Source of the DNA: Fortiea contorta PCC 7126
GTDB lineage: Bacteria; Cyanobacteriota; Cyanobacteriia; Cyanobacteriales; Nostocaceae
DNA length: 64,000 bases
NCBI RefSeq assembly: GCF_000332295.1
Contig: NZ_KB235930.1
Span: 4,057,895-4,121,894 of the forward strand
Reading direction: 5' to 3'
Shown here: piece by piece, positions 34,561 to 43,425 of the stretch
Position numbering within the stretch: the stretch's first letter is position 1
How the letters are laid out: each line of letters begins with the position of its first letter
Notes under the pieces: generated by a model
Databases searched by the model: none
What the model saw: the letters and a program-made list of their open reading frames with translations, nothing else
Told to the model about the DNA's origin: nothing
Program-made: the position numbers and the translations under genes

Positions 34561-34895
34561 CTGAAGGCTAAAGTATTAAATATGAAGAACTTACCTCTTT
34601 GTAGGCGTAAGATAAAGCAAAGCTTGGTATAGACGAGCAAAACAGAGTACGGTAAGTAACAGTAAGTTTAATTTTTCATCCTCTACACTTCAGACTTGTT
34701 GGGTGATCTGCCGCACATTAGTTCCTCAATCAAAATAGTTTCCAGCTAACTACCACGAAAAATTTCGGGGTTAGAGCACCACGTTTGTGTTGTTATAATA
34801 TCCCATAAACTATTAACTGAATTCATTTCCAGAGAATGTTTTTTTTAGGGTTTGTTATTGGCGTATAGTAAAAATCAATACCAACCTTTACTTGA
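34561..34895. promoter_or_regulatory. Spacer with candidate folK promoter
   Basis: This spacer separates the divergent PBP1A and folK genes. A TATAAT at 34794-34799, preceded by TG (extended -10), is the best promoter match towards folK; the -35 match is weak. Nothing else is recognised. Confidence 0.4.
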
Positions 34896-34947
34896 TTATT
34901 CGGAGCAAAAAGACTGTTAAACTTATCGGCAATAAATTTCTGTGCAG

Positions 34948-35462
34948 ATGAACTTAGTTCTCAAGATAGCGACTCAGTAAAGGTTAGCGCCATCGCCCTA
35001 GGGAGTAATTTAGGAGATTCACGAGCAATTCTTGAAGCAGCCATCGACACTCTATCCCAAACACCCGGTATTCTTTTGGTAGCAAAATCTCATTGGTATC
35101 AAACTAAAGCTGTGGGGCCTGCCCAACCAGATTACTTAAATGGTTGCGTCGTACTACAGATAGTCATGCTACCGCAGCTATTGTTAGAAACTTTATTAAA
35201 AATCGAACAAAAGTTCGGCCGGGTTCGCCAAGAACGCTGGGGGCCAAGAACTCTAGACTTGGATTTATTACTCTACAATGACCTGATTTTGCAGACACCA
35301 ACCCTGGAGCTTCCCCATCCCCGAATGCGAGAGCGGGCTTTTGTGTTGGTACCGTTAGCAGAAATTGCCCCGGATTGGATAGATCCAGTTTCTCGGTGTG
35401 CTATCAAAGATTTGGTTAAACAGGTAGACTGTTCTGATGTACATTTATGGTTAGGCAATTAA
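34948..35462 (+). CDS. folK: FolK pyrophosphokinase with disrupted start
   Basis: FolK transfers pyrophosphate to 6-hydroxymethyl-dihydropterin in folate synthesis. The family blocks are present: VSAIALGSNLGDSRAILEAA, HWYQTKAVGPAQPDYLNGC, FGRVRQERWGPRTLDLDLLLY and LPHPRMRERAFVLVPLAEIAPDW. The conserved N terminus is coded from about 34980. However, that frame has no ATG, GTG or TTG between the TGA at 34893 and a TTG at 35076, which would delete the GSNLGD motif. ATG 34948 lies one base out of frame and meets a stop at 34978. A one-base deletion just after that ATG (MNL then SSQDSDSV) would explain this. I give the likely extent and flag a frameshift or unusual start. Confidence 0.75.
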
Positions 35463-35549
35463 AATTACCAAACATAAACGCAGAAAGTTGCTGATTTGAT
35501 CAATAACCTCAGTCATTGTCTGTGTATCTTAAGATAACAAAATTTTACT

Positions 35550-36098
35550 ATGCCATTAGGTAGAGAATTACCGCAACTGCTGAAACAACGCTTGTTCTAC
35601 AAAGGACGCAAGTTCAATTTTGAAGTGAATCGCTTGCGTTTACCCAATAAAGCCGAGGGTGAATGGGAGTGTATTCGTCATCCAGGTGGGGCCCTCGCCG
35701 TACCTGTGACAGCAGAGGGTAAGCTAGTATTAGTCCGTCAGTATCGTTTTGCCGTCCAAGGTAGGATATTAGAATTTCCTGCCGGAACGCTGGAAGCAAA
35801 TGAAGATCCTTTAGAAACAGTACAGCGCGAAATTGAAGAAGAAACCGGCTACCGTGCCCAAAAGTGGCAAAAACTAGGAGAATTTTTCCTAGCTCCCGGT
35901 TATTCTGACGAGATTATCTATGCTTTTCTTGCGGGAGATTTGGAAAAGTTGGATAAACCACCAGCACAAGACGAAGACGAAGATATTGAAACCGTCTTAT
36001 TTACTCCCGAAGAACTAGAAAAAGCAATTTTAGAAGGTGAGCAAATAGATGCTAAATCTCTTTCTAGTTTTCTTCTGGCTCGTCCATTCTTAGTTTAG
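35550..36098 (+). CDS. Nudix hydrolase, ADP-ribose pyrophosphatase type
   Basis: This 182-residue protein has a complete Nudix box: G-TLEAN-E-DPLETVQ-REIEEETGY (GX5EX7REUXEEXGU). The preceding FPAGTLE and the following GEFFLAPGYSDEIIYAFLAGDL match the ADP-ribose pyrophosphatase branch, which hydrolyses ADP-ribose to AMP and ribose 5-phosphate. The C-terminal SLSSFLLARPFL is typical too. ATG 35550 is preceded by no strong ribosome site. It lies 87 bases after folK on the same strand, so co-transcription is possible; some folate pathways use Nudix enzymes, but this branch is not one of them. Confidence 0.88.
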   Translation: MPLGRELPQLLKQRLFYKGRKFNFEVNRLRLPNKAEGEWECIRHPGGALAVPVTAEGKLVLVRQYRFAVQGRILEFPAGTLEANEDPLETVQREIEEETGYRAQKWQKLGEFFLAPGYSDEIIYAFLAGDLEKLDKPPAQDEDEDIETVLFTPEELEKAILEGEQIDAKSLSSFLLARPFLV

Positions 36099-36107
36099 AG
36101 GTAGAAC

Positions 36108-36128
36108 AAAGCCTGCAGCGCAGGCTTT
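36108..36128. terminator. Hairpin between convergent genes
   Basis: AAAGCCTGC (36108-36116) pairs perfectly with GCAGGCTTT (36120-36128) across a three-base loop, between the Nudix and ParA-like gene ends. Confidence 0.7.
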
Positions 36129-36158
36129 GCTTGTAAAATACCTGGAAAAGGATGTCTA

Positions 36159-37157
36159 CTATACGCCCAAAATAATTCCTGCTTTGGTAAATTCCTTTTC
36201 ACAAGCAGTAATCCAACCAAAAACCCGCGATTGATTACTCAAGCTAAAAGCTTCATGGGCCAATGCTTCTCTAAATGTTAAGTCATTGGAGTCAATCAAG
36301 TCAAAAATGTCATCAAATAATTCAGGTAGATTTAGTTCAATAGCTCCCAAGCCGAGGACAGTTTTCCTAATTGTCGAGTTGTCGTAGCGTGTAAACTTAT
36401 ATTCGTCGCCCCAGTAGAGATTTTTGATAATTACATAATCTACGCGATCGCCACAAAAATCAACTAGCCGCTGCAACTGCAATAAGCTCTCTTTTACTCG
36501 ACTCAACACAGATACCATCGTGATTCTGTATCCTAACCTTTGAGTATTTTCAAACAAAAAAATATCTTTAGCCACATTCTCAAAATACTCCGCCGCACCA
36601 GCAGGTAAATCTACTAACGAAACCTGCGGATTTAGCCGCTGTAAATCATCTTGTAACGCATCCGCACCACCGCGCTGATTCAGTTTCAGAGTTTGTACTC
36701 CCGGAGCAACTTTGTTGTAGTGGCGATAAAGTTGGGGATTGGATTGATCACATTCGTAGGCTATGCATTTAATATTTCTGTGTCGATAAATATCCAGTAA
36801 AATTCTCGCAACAACACTTTTACCTGTACCGCCTTTATCGCCTGTAACTAACACTAATCTGTCGGTAATTTTTGGCTGAATATTTAGTTTTTCCTCTGCA
36901 TCATCTATTTGCTGTGTATTAGCAGGTTGCGTAACATCAATTGCAGTTTGAATGTCTTCCACTGCAGTCATCTCAGTTGTTAATTGTGTGTCTTCCGCAG
37001 TAACATCAATTGCAGTTTGAATGTCTTCCACTGCAGTCATCTCAGTTGTTAATTGTGTGTCTTCCGCAGTAACATCAATTGCAGGTTGAGTGTCTTCTAC
37101 TTCAATAACATCAGTTACTTGCTTGACTTCAGTTGTTTTTTTTCCTCTGGCTGCCAT
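36159..37157 (-). CDS. ParA/MobD-like ATPase with repeat N terminus
   Basis: This 332-residue protein has an N-terminal acidic, Thr/Gln-rich low-complexity region (about 1-92) containing a 23-residue unit (AEDTQLTTEMTAVEDIQTAI plus DVT) repeated almost exactly. The P-loop domain follows, with the deviant Walker A VTGDKGGTGKSVVAR, a KGGTGKS form of the ParA/MinD/CobQ superfamily. ECDQSNPQLYRHY and VSLVDLPAGAAEYF (Walker-A'/B region) are seen next. It resembles the MobD-like ATPases of plasmids and mobile elements, but no ParB, mob or replication gene is nearby. It stands alone between convergent and divergent spacers, so the cargo or partner is unknown. Confidence 0.75.
   Translation of the reverse strand: MAARGKKTTEVKQVTDVIEVEDTQPAIDVTAEDTQLTTEMTAVEDIQTAIDVTAEDTQLTTEMTAVEDIQTAIDVTQPANTQQIDDAEEKLNIQPKITDRLVLVTGDKGGTGKSVVARILLDIYRHRNIKCIAYECDQSNPQLYRHYNKVAPGVQTLKLNQRGGADALQDDLQRLNPQVSLVDLPAGAAEYFENVAKDIFLFENTQRLGYRITMVSVLSRVKESLLQLQRLVDFCGDRVDYVIIKNLYWGDEYKFTRYDNSTIRKTVLGLGAIELNLPELFDDIFDLIDSNDLTFREALAHEAFSLSNQSRVFGWITACEKEFTKAGIILGV
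36934..37090 (-). repeat. 69-bp tandem repeat inside the ParA-like gene
   Basis: Two identical 69-bp copies (36934-37002 and 37003-37071) and a partial third encode the 23-residue unit in frame. Base identity between the full copies is complete as read, so the duplication is very recent or kept identical by conversion. Confidence 0.92.
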
Positions 37158-37554
37158 CTACAACATCCTTAATTACTTATACCTGAAAGCAGAGCATTAG
37201 TTGACTGTAAATAATGCTTTGAGAGAAAAAGTTGGTGATGAAATTTATAACTGTCAATCGTTTATGCAACCTCAATTGTTCAGCAAACAAGCTAGCCTAG
37301 TTTGCCACAAGCCTTGAGTTTTTCGAGAAAAATATAAATTTATAGGGAAGAGAATAGATGAAATACTAATAAAAGTAAAGTATACTGAACGACGATCGCT
37401 GGTGTCTTTAAGCTTTGTCTAAGACTTGAATAATTTTTTGTATTTCAAATAACAAATATACCAGTTCTCAATTACATGAGGTACACCCTAGCTAGCCTCT
37501 AACCCCTAACCTCAACTAAAAACACCATAAAAAACACAGCCAGTAAAATTTAGT
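37158..37554. other. AT-rich spacer, nothing recognised
   Basis: This spacer lies upstream of the ParA-like gene and downstream of the permease gene, both on the minus strand. One CTCTAACCCCTAACC heptamer remnant lies at about 37497. No hairpin with a T run or gene is evident. Confidence 0.4.
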
Positions 37555-38130
37555 TTATTCTGTCGATTTTTTCCCGTCGGTAACAATTTGCGCTAGAAGA
37601 TAGCCCATGTAATCTAAAAATTGATCCAACAAAGTACCGAGGACGCAAATGTAGAGTATTGCTTGAATTAAAGCAGTGTTATTACCGATTTTATAAGCAT
37701 TCCAAGCGAGAAATCCTAATCCTTTCGAGCCAATCAACATTTCTATGGCAATAACTGTAAACCATGCTACCCAAATTCCGACTTTTAATGCATGGAATAA
37801 ATGAAAAATAGCGACTCGAAATTTTCTATTTTGTCTATGAAAATGTTGCATCCCTATAGCTGTATTAATGATAACTGCCCAAAGAGTTCCTAGAAAAATT
37901 ACTATGACCACAGCAGGTTCATTATCTCTAAATATCAGCAACATAATCGGTAGCAAAGCTATGGGCGGAATACTATGAGGTATCTGAAATATCCGCCTGC
38001 ATATTTGATAGACTGTGCCATTAATACCGATTAAATAACCGATAAAGCTACCTAAGATGGCGGCGGGAATATAACCGATAAATAGCTTTTGCAGGCTTGC
38101 TAAAACATCTATAAATATTGATTGTTCCAT
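37555..38130 (-). CDS. Orphan ABC transporter permease (NrtB/SsuC type), short
   Basis: This 191-residue protein has about five membrane helices and the binding-protein-dependent permease pattern of nitrate/sulfonate/taurine importers. IGYIPAAILGSFIGYLIGI, PPIALLPIMLLIFR and an EAA-like cytoplasmic loop region (FHLFHALKVGIWVAWFTVIAIEMLIGSKGLGFLAW) are seen. Family members have about 260-280 residues, so the first one or two helices are missing. No ATPase or binding-protein gene lies beside it. It may be a shortened relic or work with components coded elsewhere. ATG 38130 is the first start; the upstream sequence does not extend the homology. Confidence 0.7.
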   Translation of the reverse strand: MEQSIFIDVLASLQKLFIGYIPAAILGSFIGYLIGINGTVYQICRRIFQIPHSIPPIALLPIMLLIFRDNEPAVVIVIFLGTLWAVIINTAIGMQHFHRQNRKFRVAIFHLFHALKVGIWVAWFTVIAIEMLIGSKGLGFLAWNAYKIGNNTALIQAILYICVLGTLLDQFLDYMGYLLAQIVTDGKKSTE

Positions 38131-38636
38131 GCTTTATACCATTTGTAGAGATTTTGTAGTGCAACCTCTCTACTAAAAATTTATGGCATTGGTTAATTAA
38201 ATTGGCTCAGACTGTTTATGTGGAGATGCTTAAAATGTTTCTTTGTGAAGCTGCGCCAAATACTAGATTTTTTAACGCCAAGTCCAGTAGTGGCGTGTCT
38301 AGCCTTAAATAGTGCATTAGTAGTACCCCCAATGAGGTCAAGACGGTGCGTTACTTTGTTAACACACCATACAAAAATAAAAATCTATTGCAACATTTTA
38401 GCCTTGTCACGCTACTACATATACTTAGATTTTTTCTCCAAATCAAATTGGATTCCTATAGATAAAATTTATCAGACAAATCAGGTGTAATTCAAAAAAT
38501 AAATAAAGTTTCCATAATTCACTCTTCGGATATGACTAATCCTGAAGATGAAAATATGCTATTAAAAATAGGTTAATTTTTTTAATCAATAAAATGTCAA
38601 GACGTTGCATTGCAACGTCTCTAAAACATCAAATAA
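38131..38636. other. Spacer with GACGTTGCA palindrome
   Basis: A 21-base palindrome at 38600-38620 (AGACGTTGCA-T-TGCAACGTCT) belongs to the GAGACGTTGCAATGCAACGTCTC family spread through Nostoc genomes. It lies just downstream of the VOC-like gene and may end its transcript. The rest is AT-rich. A short open frame at 38218-38490 has no coding character. Confidence 0.5.
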
Positions 38637-39113
38637 TTATGCTGATTGACTGCTAGTTGCAAACAGCTTTTGTAGATTCTGGGGTTGCATAAATGACAAA
38701 TATTTAGGAACAAAATCAGGTGGCATTAATTCCAAAAGTAAATTATTTTCTACCCAAAATTCTATCACTTCAAAAAATCCCTCGCGATCGCAACGCACAG
38801 CTCGCCAACCCTCACGGTTAGCGATCGCCATAATCTCTGCTGCGTCAGTGGGAACGGAAATTGCAGCGTGGGTTGCTGTATAAATTGAAACTTGGGAATT
38901 ATTCACAAAGCTAAGTTGTTCATCGTTAACGCCGGGAACCAACTGTGTACCGATGGGGTAAACTTCAATCAGCGTACCTGCATCATCAAGCTGAAAAACA
39001 ACATAACTTCCTGAATGTGCGGGGAAAGGTGCGACTTGACCACGCCATAACTCACTCAATACTTGAGCAACATGTGAGGGGTTGGCTGCGGGAATGGAAA
39101 AGTGATGTATCAT
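38637..39113 (-). CDS. Conserved cyanobacterial protein, VOC/glyoxalase-like fold
   Basis: From ATG 39113 the product has 158 residues and begins MIHHFSIPAANPSHVAQVLSEL. This is the first beta-strand and helix layout of vicinal-oxygen-chelate (glyoxalase/bleomycin-resistance) proteins, with a second half at THAAISVPTDAAEIMAIANREGWRAVRCDR. Metal ligands of a true glyoxalase are not certain: His residues at HH near the start and H in ATHAAISV could serve. I do not know a function. An in-frame start 21 codons upstream is less likely because the family-like part begins at MIHH. It is divergent from nagB. Confidence 0.6.
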   Translation of the reverse strand: MIHHFSIPAANPSHVAQVLSELWRGQVAPFPAHSGSYVVFQLDDAGTLIEVYPIGTQLVPGVNDEQLSFVNNSQVSIYTATHAAISVPTDAAEIMAIANREGWRAVRCDREGFFEVIEFWVENNLLLELMPPDFVPKYLSFMQPQNLQKLFATSSQSA

Positions 39114-39308
39114 ACAAAATCTTGAATTGATAGTTGCACCTAACTTACCCAGTACTTGACGACAGCCATACAACAAAAATATATTTCTCCATAATTGGGG
39201 AAGGGTTGTGAAAACCCCGCGACTCTGACTAGAGTGGAGATGGTGTGTATGGGTGTGAAAGCTTGAAGCTGCAAATTACCCCGTATGATTAACCATCTGT
39301 GTAAGCAA

Positions 39309-40085
39309 ATGCTAACCGCCACAAAACTTTTTCAAGTTGATGAGTTGACAGTACAAATTGACGACACCGAAGCCGAAATGGCGCAAAATGTCGCACAACT
39401 CACCAGCCAGTATTTACAAAAACTGCTGCAAGAACAGGATACAGCCGCTGTATTATTAGCTACCGGAAATTCCCAACTCAAGTTTCTTGATGCTTTGATC
39501 ACCTTGGGTGGTGTAGATTGGTCGCGGATTATCTTGTTTCATCTCGATGAATATTTAGGTATTTCCCCAGACCATTCAGCTAGTTTCCGGCGCTATATGC
39601 GAGAGCATGTAGCACAGCGCATCAGTCCACGGGAATTTCACTATATCGAAGGTGATGCGTTGCAGCCTTTGTTAGAATGCGATCGCTATACCCAACTTTT
39701 GCAGACACAACCCATAGATTTGTGTTGTTTAGGTGTAGGTGAAAACGGACACTTGGCTTTTAATGACCCATCTGTGGTGAATTTTCAAGATCCTTACAGT
39801 GTTAAACTCGTGAAGCTGGATCTGATTAACCGCCAACAACAAGTTAACACAGGTCAGTTTTCTGAGCTTGACCAAGTTCCCCAATACGCTTTTACTGTTA
39901 CTATCCCCTTAATTTGTGCAGCAAAAAAAATATTTTGCCTTGCGCCGACAACACGCAAAGCAAAAATTGTTAAACAGATGTTGCAGGGTGCGATTAGTAG
40001 AGAATGTCCTGCTTCTATTCTCCGTCAGCAACCACAAGCGACGCTATTTTTAGACGTCAATTCTAGTAGTTTGCTGTCTGTTTAA
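39309..40085 (+). CDS. nagB: Glucosamine-6-phosphate deaminase
   Basis: NagB converts glucosamine 6-phosphate to fructose 6-phosphate and ammonia, feeding amino sugars into glycolysis. Motifs include LATGNSQLKFLDAL (phosphate loop), FHLDEYLGISPDHSASFRRYM (with the catalytic Asp in LDEY) and GVGENGHLAFNDPS (with catalytic Asp/His). The C-terminal FTVTIPLICAAKKIFCLAPTTRKA also fits. I prefer ATG 39309 (MLTATKLFQVDELTVQI); an in-frame ATG at 39285 is also possible. Length of about 258 fits. It is monocistronic. Confidence 0.9.
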   Translation: MLTATKLFQVDELTVQIDDTEAEMAQNVAQLTSQYLQKLLQEQDTAAVLLATGNSQLKFLDALITLGGVDWSRIILFHLDEYLGISPDHSASFRRYMREHVAQRISPREFHYIEGDALQPLLECDRYTQLLQTQPIDLCCLGVGENGHLAFNDPSVVNFQDPYSVKLVKLDLINRQQQVNTGQFSELDQVPQYAFTVTIPLICAAKKIFCLAPTTRKAKIVKQMLQGAISRECPASILRQQPQATLFLDVNSSSLLSV

Positions 40086-40241
40086 AAGCCTCCTCACTCA
40101 AAAGAAGACTTCTGGCATTGAGCGTTATTGAATATAGTGTAGAAAGCTCATGCACGTTGCAGAGCAGAAATAGCACAGTAGGCGCAGATACACAAATCAG
40201 AACGCAATAATTAAAACTTTTGCCAGAAGTTTCTTCCTACC

Positions 40242-40565
40242 TCATCTATTGAACACAAGCTCTTGCTTTTTCTTCACAATTGCTAAATATTCGCTGCGAG
40301 TTCCATCTATGCGATAGTGATCACATATTTGGCAAAGCTTCAGAATATCCAATCGACTAAACACTTTTTGGTGCTCAATTTTGTTGTCATTTCGCCACCG
40401 CCAAAAAGTTGTTCTGTCAATGCGGCGATTGCTCTCTGGCCATCTTCTTCGAGATAAGAAGTCCACCAGTTCTTCTTCATAGAACAAGTAGCCTTTAGGC
40501 AACTTGACGAGTTCTTCTTTTAAATCAATTAGTGGGATGAGTGGATCTAATTCAGATAGTCTCAT
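40242..40565 (-). CDS. Unrecognised 107-residue protein, possible HTH
   Basis: I do not recognise a family. The protein has an N-terminal helical part (LSELDPLIPLIDLKEELVKLP), a segment LFYEEELVDFLSRRRWPES, then NRRIDRTTFWRWRNDNKIEHQ. The last resembles a helix-turn-helix recognition region (MerR/excisionase-like: T-FWRWR). Helices with two cysteines follow (LKLCQICDHYRI). It is basic and could bind DNA. It is flanked by long AT-rich spacers, with a 7-bp palindrome (ATGTCAC-N8-GTGACAT) at 40743-40764 about 180 bases upstream that could be an operator. Confidence 0.55.
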   Translation of the reverse strand: MRLSELDPLIPLIDLKEELVKLPKGYLFYEEELVDFLSRRRWPESNRRIDRTTFWRWRNDNKIEHQKVFSRLDILKLCQICDHYRIDGTRSEYLAIVKKKQELVFNR

Positions 40566-41286
40566 GCCAGCAAGCCCTTATAGTTTCATGTAAGTCCAAT
40601 CAACAAGAAAGCAAGGTATAACACAGTTGATTTGCGTTAATTTACCTTCCTCTACTGCTCTTTTAAGCGTAGATAAATTAGTGAAATAATCGGGTTAATT
40701 GTTTAGTTTTTTTACCCGGAGTCATTCGTTATCTACTACTTAATGTCACAGTATTAAGTGACATCTTTTAATCACAAACAATAAACCGATATATACCCAA
40801 TTGCAATCCATATGCAACAAAAATTATGCTGAAAAAATAGAGAAATTACGTTAGAAATATTGCTGATTTTTATTAATTTGGGAAACTTTTAAAACATCTA
40901 AAATTCGGTGATTTTACTTGTCAAATTCATCAAAATGATTCGCTTTATTGGGAATTAGCAGTAATTTGCACTTCGTGACTATGGTTAATAACTTTACACT
41001 TGCTAAAAGATTGATACTTCTGTTATAAAACATTTTTCTACAGAAATCAACTTTTAGATAAAGGTATTAAATAATAATTTAATATCAACTTTTAGATAGA
41101 TGCAATAGCTAATTTGATGATTTTTTAGTTATAAAATATACTATTTTTATGTTTTACATAATAAAGGAAGTAGCGATTTTTGAAAAGTATAATATTTAGA
41201 GGTGAAGCGAATAATAAATTTACTTTATTCGTCTCACAGAAAACTTTTTAACTGGATTTGTTGAGGTTGAATTTGAAGCGATCGCC
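40566..41286. other. 720-bp AT-rich spacer with operator-like palindrome
   Basis: No gene is seen. Two small features stand out: the inverted repeat ATGTCAC (40743-40749) / GTGACAT (40758-40764), and a direct repeat ATCAACTTTTAGATA at about 41046 and 41085. AT content is visibly higher than in flanking DNA. Confidence 0.5.
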
Positions 41287-41862
41287 TTAGACCAAATCAC
41301 ACTGACACTGTAACGCTTTGTTGAGTAAGATTTTATACTCTGCGTCCGTAACTAAATAAGCACCGAACCTTTCTAAATGAGGATTCATCATTTGAGCATC
41401 AAACAGCACAAATTTCTGTTGACGCAACCTTTCCACTAACTTGACCATTGCTACCTTGGAACCTTCGGGAATTCGGTAAAACATTGATTCACCAATAAAA
41501 GCACCACCAATGACAATTCCTAAAATTCCCCCAGCTAGTTCGTCACCTTGCCAAGTTTCAAGACTATAAGCATAGCCTTTTTGATACAGTAGCCAATAAA
41601 TCTTCTGTAATTCAGCAGAAATCCAAGTCGTCTCTCTGTCAGCACATCCAGCAACCACAGCCGGAAAATCTCGATTAATCGCTACCGTAAACCGTTCTTG
41701 ATTCAAAACCCGTCGCAACGATGTCGGGTAACGAAATCTCTCATCCAAGGGAATCAGAGTGCGATCGCGGCTACTATACCAAGACAAGCGATCGCTATCA
41801 TCAGCCATGAGAAAATAGCCTTGTGCATAACCCTGAATAATTGCAGCGATATCATATTGCAT
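41287..41862 (-). CDS. aat: Leucyl/phenylalanyl-tRNA-protein transferase
   Basis: Aat adds Leu or Phe to N-terminal Arg or Lys of proteins, marking them for ClpS/ClpAP degradation. Diagnostic blocks are [73 protein letters not shown] and [15 protein letters not shown]. At 191 residues it is on the short side but complete for the cyanobacterial form. ATG 41862 is the start. It is monocistronic, divergent from the next small gene. Confidence 0.92.
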   Translation of the reverse strand: MQYDIAAIIQGYAQGYFLMADDSDRLSWYSSRDRTLIPLDERFRYPTSLRRVLNQERFTVAINRDFPAVVAGCADRETTWISAELQKIYWLLYQKGYAYSLETWQGDELAGGILGIVIGGAFIGESMFYRIPEGSKVAMVKLVERLRQQKFVLFDAQMMNPHLERFGAYLVTDAEYKILLNKALQCQCDLV

Positions 41863-41959
41863 AAATATAAAAAATTGCCGAGGTCAGCACATCGATACTA
41901 ACAATCATTCTCTGCCTTTCCCTGTGCGTTTACCACCGCGTTTCTCTGCCCTCAAAAAA

Positions 41960-42289
41960 ATGACAGAACCTATCCCATCTATCACCCTCCCACCATCCGA
42001 AAATCCCCAACTCGAAAGCGAATGGTTACAACAACACCTGCTGCGGTGGCTAGATACAGAATTCCTCCCCGAAGCAGTCAACCAAAATATTGCTCAACGA
42101 GCTGCACAAATTTTTATGCGTCAACGGATGGAAGGAGAAAACGACCTTGGCTCTCTGGTAATTGCCATTGTCACAGAGATGCAGGCCTTTGATTTTTCTA
42201 AAAGCTTTTATGGAGAGTTTGCGATCGCCAACGCTGTCAGCGATCTACTCTTAGAAAGTCTGGGTATAGATCGCTGTTGCGGTCAATGA
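41960..42289 (+). CDS. Conserved cyanobacterial small protein, unknown function
   Basis: From ATG 41960 the protein has 109 residues and is acidic and mostly helical (ESEWLQQHLLRWLDTEFLPE ... QRAAQIFMRQRMEGENDLGSLVIAIVTEMQAFDFSKSF). No membrane segment, signal or known motif is seen. The ending (AVSDLLLESLGIDRCCGQ) has two adjacent cysteines. I recall similar unannotated proteins in cyanobacteria only. An in-frame start 12 codons earlier is less likely. It is convergent with rpsN. Confidence 0.6.
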   Translation: MTEPIPSITLPPSENPQLESEWLQQHLLRWLDTEFLPEAVNQNIAQRAAQIFMRQRMEGENDLGSLVIAIVTEMQAFDFSKSFYGEFAIANAVSDLLLESLGIDRCCGQ

Positions 42290-42337
42290 TTTTGGTCATT
42301 TGTCATTTTGCGAAAACTCATGACCAATTATTCATCA

Positions 42338-42640
42338 CTACCAACTAGACTTAACTACCCCAGGTAACAAACCTTCATGGGCCCATTCTCTAAAAACGTT
42401 CCGAGATAGACCAAAATCACGATAAACACCTCTAGGACGACCAGTTACCCAACAACGGTTACGGTGACGATTAGGCGCACTGTTGCGGGGTAATTGTTGA
42501 ATTCTGCGGTGAATTTCTAGCTTGTCTAACGGAGATTCAGCATTGTCAAACTCTAGTTGCAATGCTTCCCGCTTTTGGGCATACTTTTCTACCAATTTGG
42601 CGCGTTTTTTCTCGCGCTCAATCATGCTCTTTTTTGCCAT
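42338..42640 (-). CDS. rpsN: 30S ribosomal protein S14
   Basis: This small-subunit protein of 100 residues has the zinc-free (C-minus) form. Recognisable stretches are [40 protein letters not shown] and [21 protein letters not shown], the last being the 16S rRNA contact region. It is a single-gene locus outside the large ribosomal operon, as usual in cyanobacteria and plastids. The start is ATG 42640. Confidence 0.97.
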   Translation of the reverse strand: MAKKSMIEREKKRAKLVEKYAQKREALQLEFDNAESPLDKLEIHRRIQQLPRNSAPNRHRNRCWVTGRPRGVYRDFGLSRNVFREWAHEGLLPGVVKSSW

Positions 42641-42735
42641 ACATGCTCTTTTAATTTAAAGACAGCATTTCCCATCATACAACGAAGACGGAATTTTTGC
42701 TTTTTTTTCGTCAAATCTCAAACCCCCAGTATACC

Positions 42736-43425
42736 CTACTCTGACACCAGCGGCTGATTAGCACTGGGGCAAATATCAGCCAATTCGCAAGCCACACAGA
42801 TAGGAGAGCGAGCCTTACAAATCGCCCGACCATGATAAATCAGCCGAATAGACCAATTTTCCCAATCTGGTTGTGGCAATAACGCCATCAAATCCTTTTC
42901 AATACGGATCGGGTCTGGATGTTCACTCAACCCTAGGCGTTGGCTCAGACGCTTGACATGTGTATCTACCGTCACCCCAGCGTTAATCCCATAACCATGA
43001 GCTAAAACCACATTTGCTGTTTTCCGCGCTACACCCGGAAGCTTTAACAACTGCTCCATTTGATGAGGGACAACAGAATCAAATTCATGAACAATCATTT
43101 GACAGGCGGCTTGAATATTCTTCGCCTTGTTACGATAAAATCCCGTGGAGCGTACCAAGTTTTCTAACTCTGTTAAATCAGCACTTGCCAAACTCGCAGC
43201 GTCCGGAAATCTACTAAATAATTCTGGTGTAACTTTATTCACTCGCTCATCTGTACACTGAGCCGAGAGAATCGTTGCTACTAGCAATTGTACTGGTGTG
43301 GAGTAAGTTAAAGAACAAGTTGCATCAGGATAAAGACGCTGCAGGCGAGCGAGAATTTCTAACGCCCGCTGCTTGCGAGATAACGACTTCGGCTTCGTGT
43401 TCACTGAAACAGTTTTTGCAACCAC
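42736..43425 (-). CDS. nth: Endonuclease III
   Basis: This bifunctional DNA glycosylase/AP lyase removes oxidised pyrimidines. The catalytic Lys and helix-hairpin-helix lie in LPGVARKTANVVLAHGYG, with the catalytic Asp in VDTHVKRLSQRLGL. The 4Fe-4S ligands are C-x6-C-x2-C-x5-C (CKARSPICVACELADIC). Length of 229 is slightly longer than E. coli Nth because of an N-terminal basic extension (KTVSVNTKPKSLSRKQR). Its first 25 bases overlap the end of the rseP gene, so the two are translationally coupled. Confidence 0.95.
   Translation of the reverse strand: MVAKTVSVNTKPKSLSRKQRALEILARLQRLYPDATCSLTYSTPVQLLVATILSAQCTDERVNKVTPELFSRFPDAASLASADLTELENLVRSTGFYRNKAKNIQAACQMIVHEFDSVVPHQMEQLLKLPGVARKTANVVLAHGYGINAGVTVDTHVKRLSQRLGLSEHPDPIRIEKDLMALLPQPDWENWSIRLIYHGRAICKARSPICVACELADICPSANQPLVSE

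Noticed and set aside
38218-38490. 90-codon plus-strand frame in the spacer after the permease start
   Set aside because: Composition is irregular, there is no ribosome site or family match, and the sequence holds repeat remnants.
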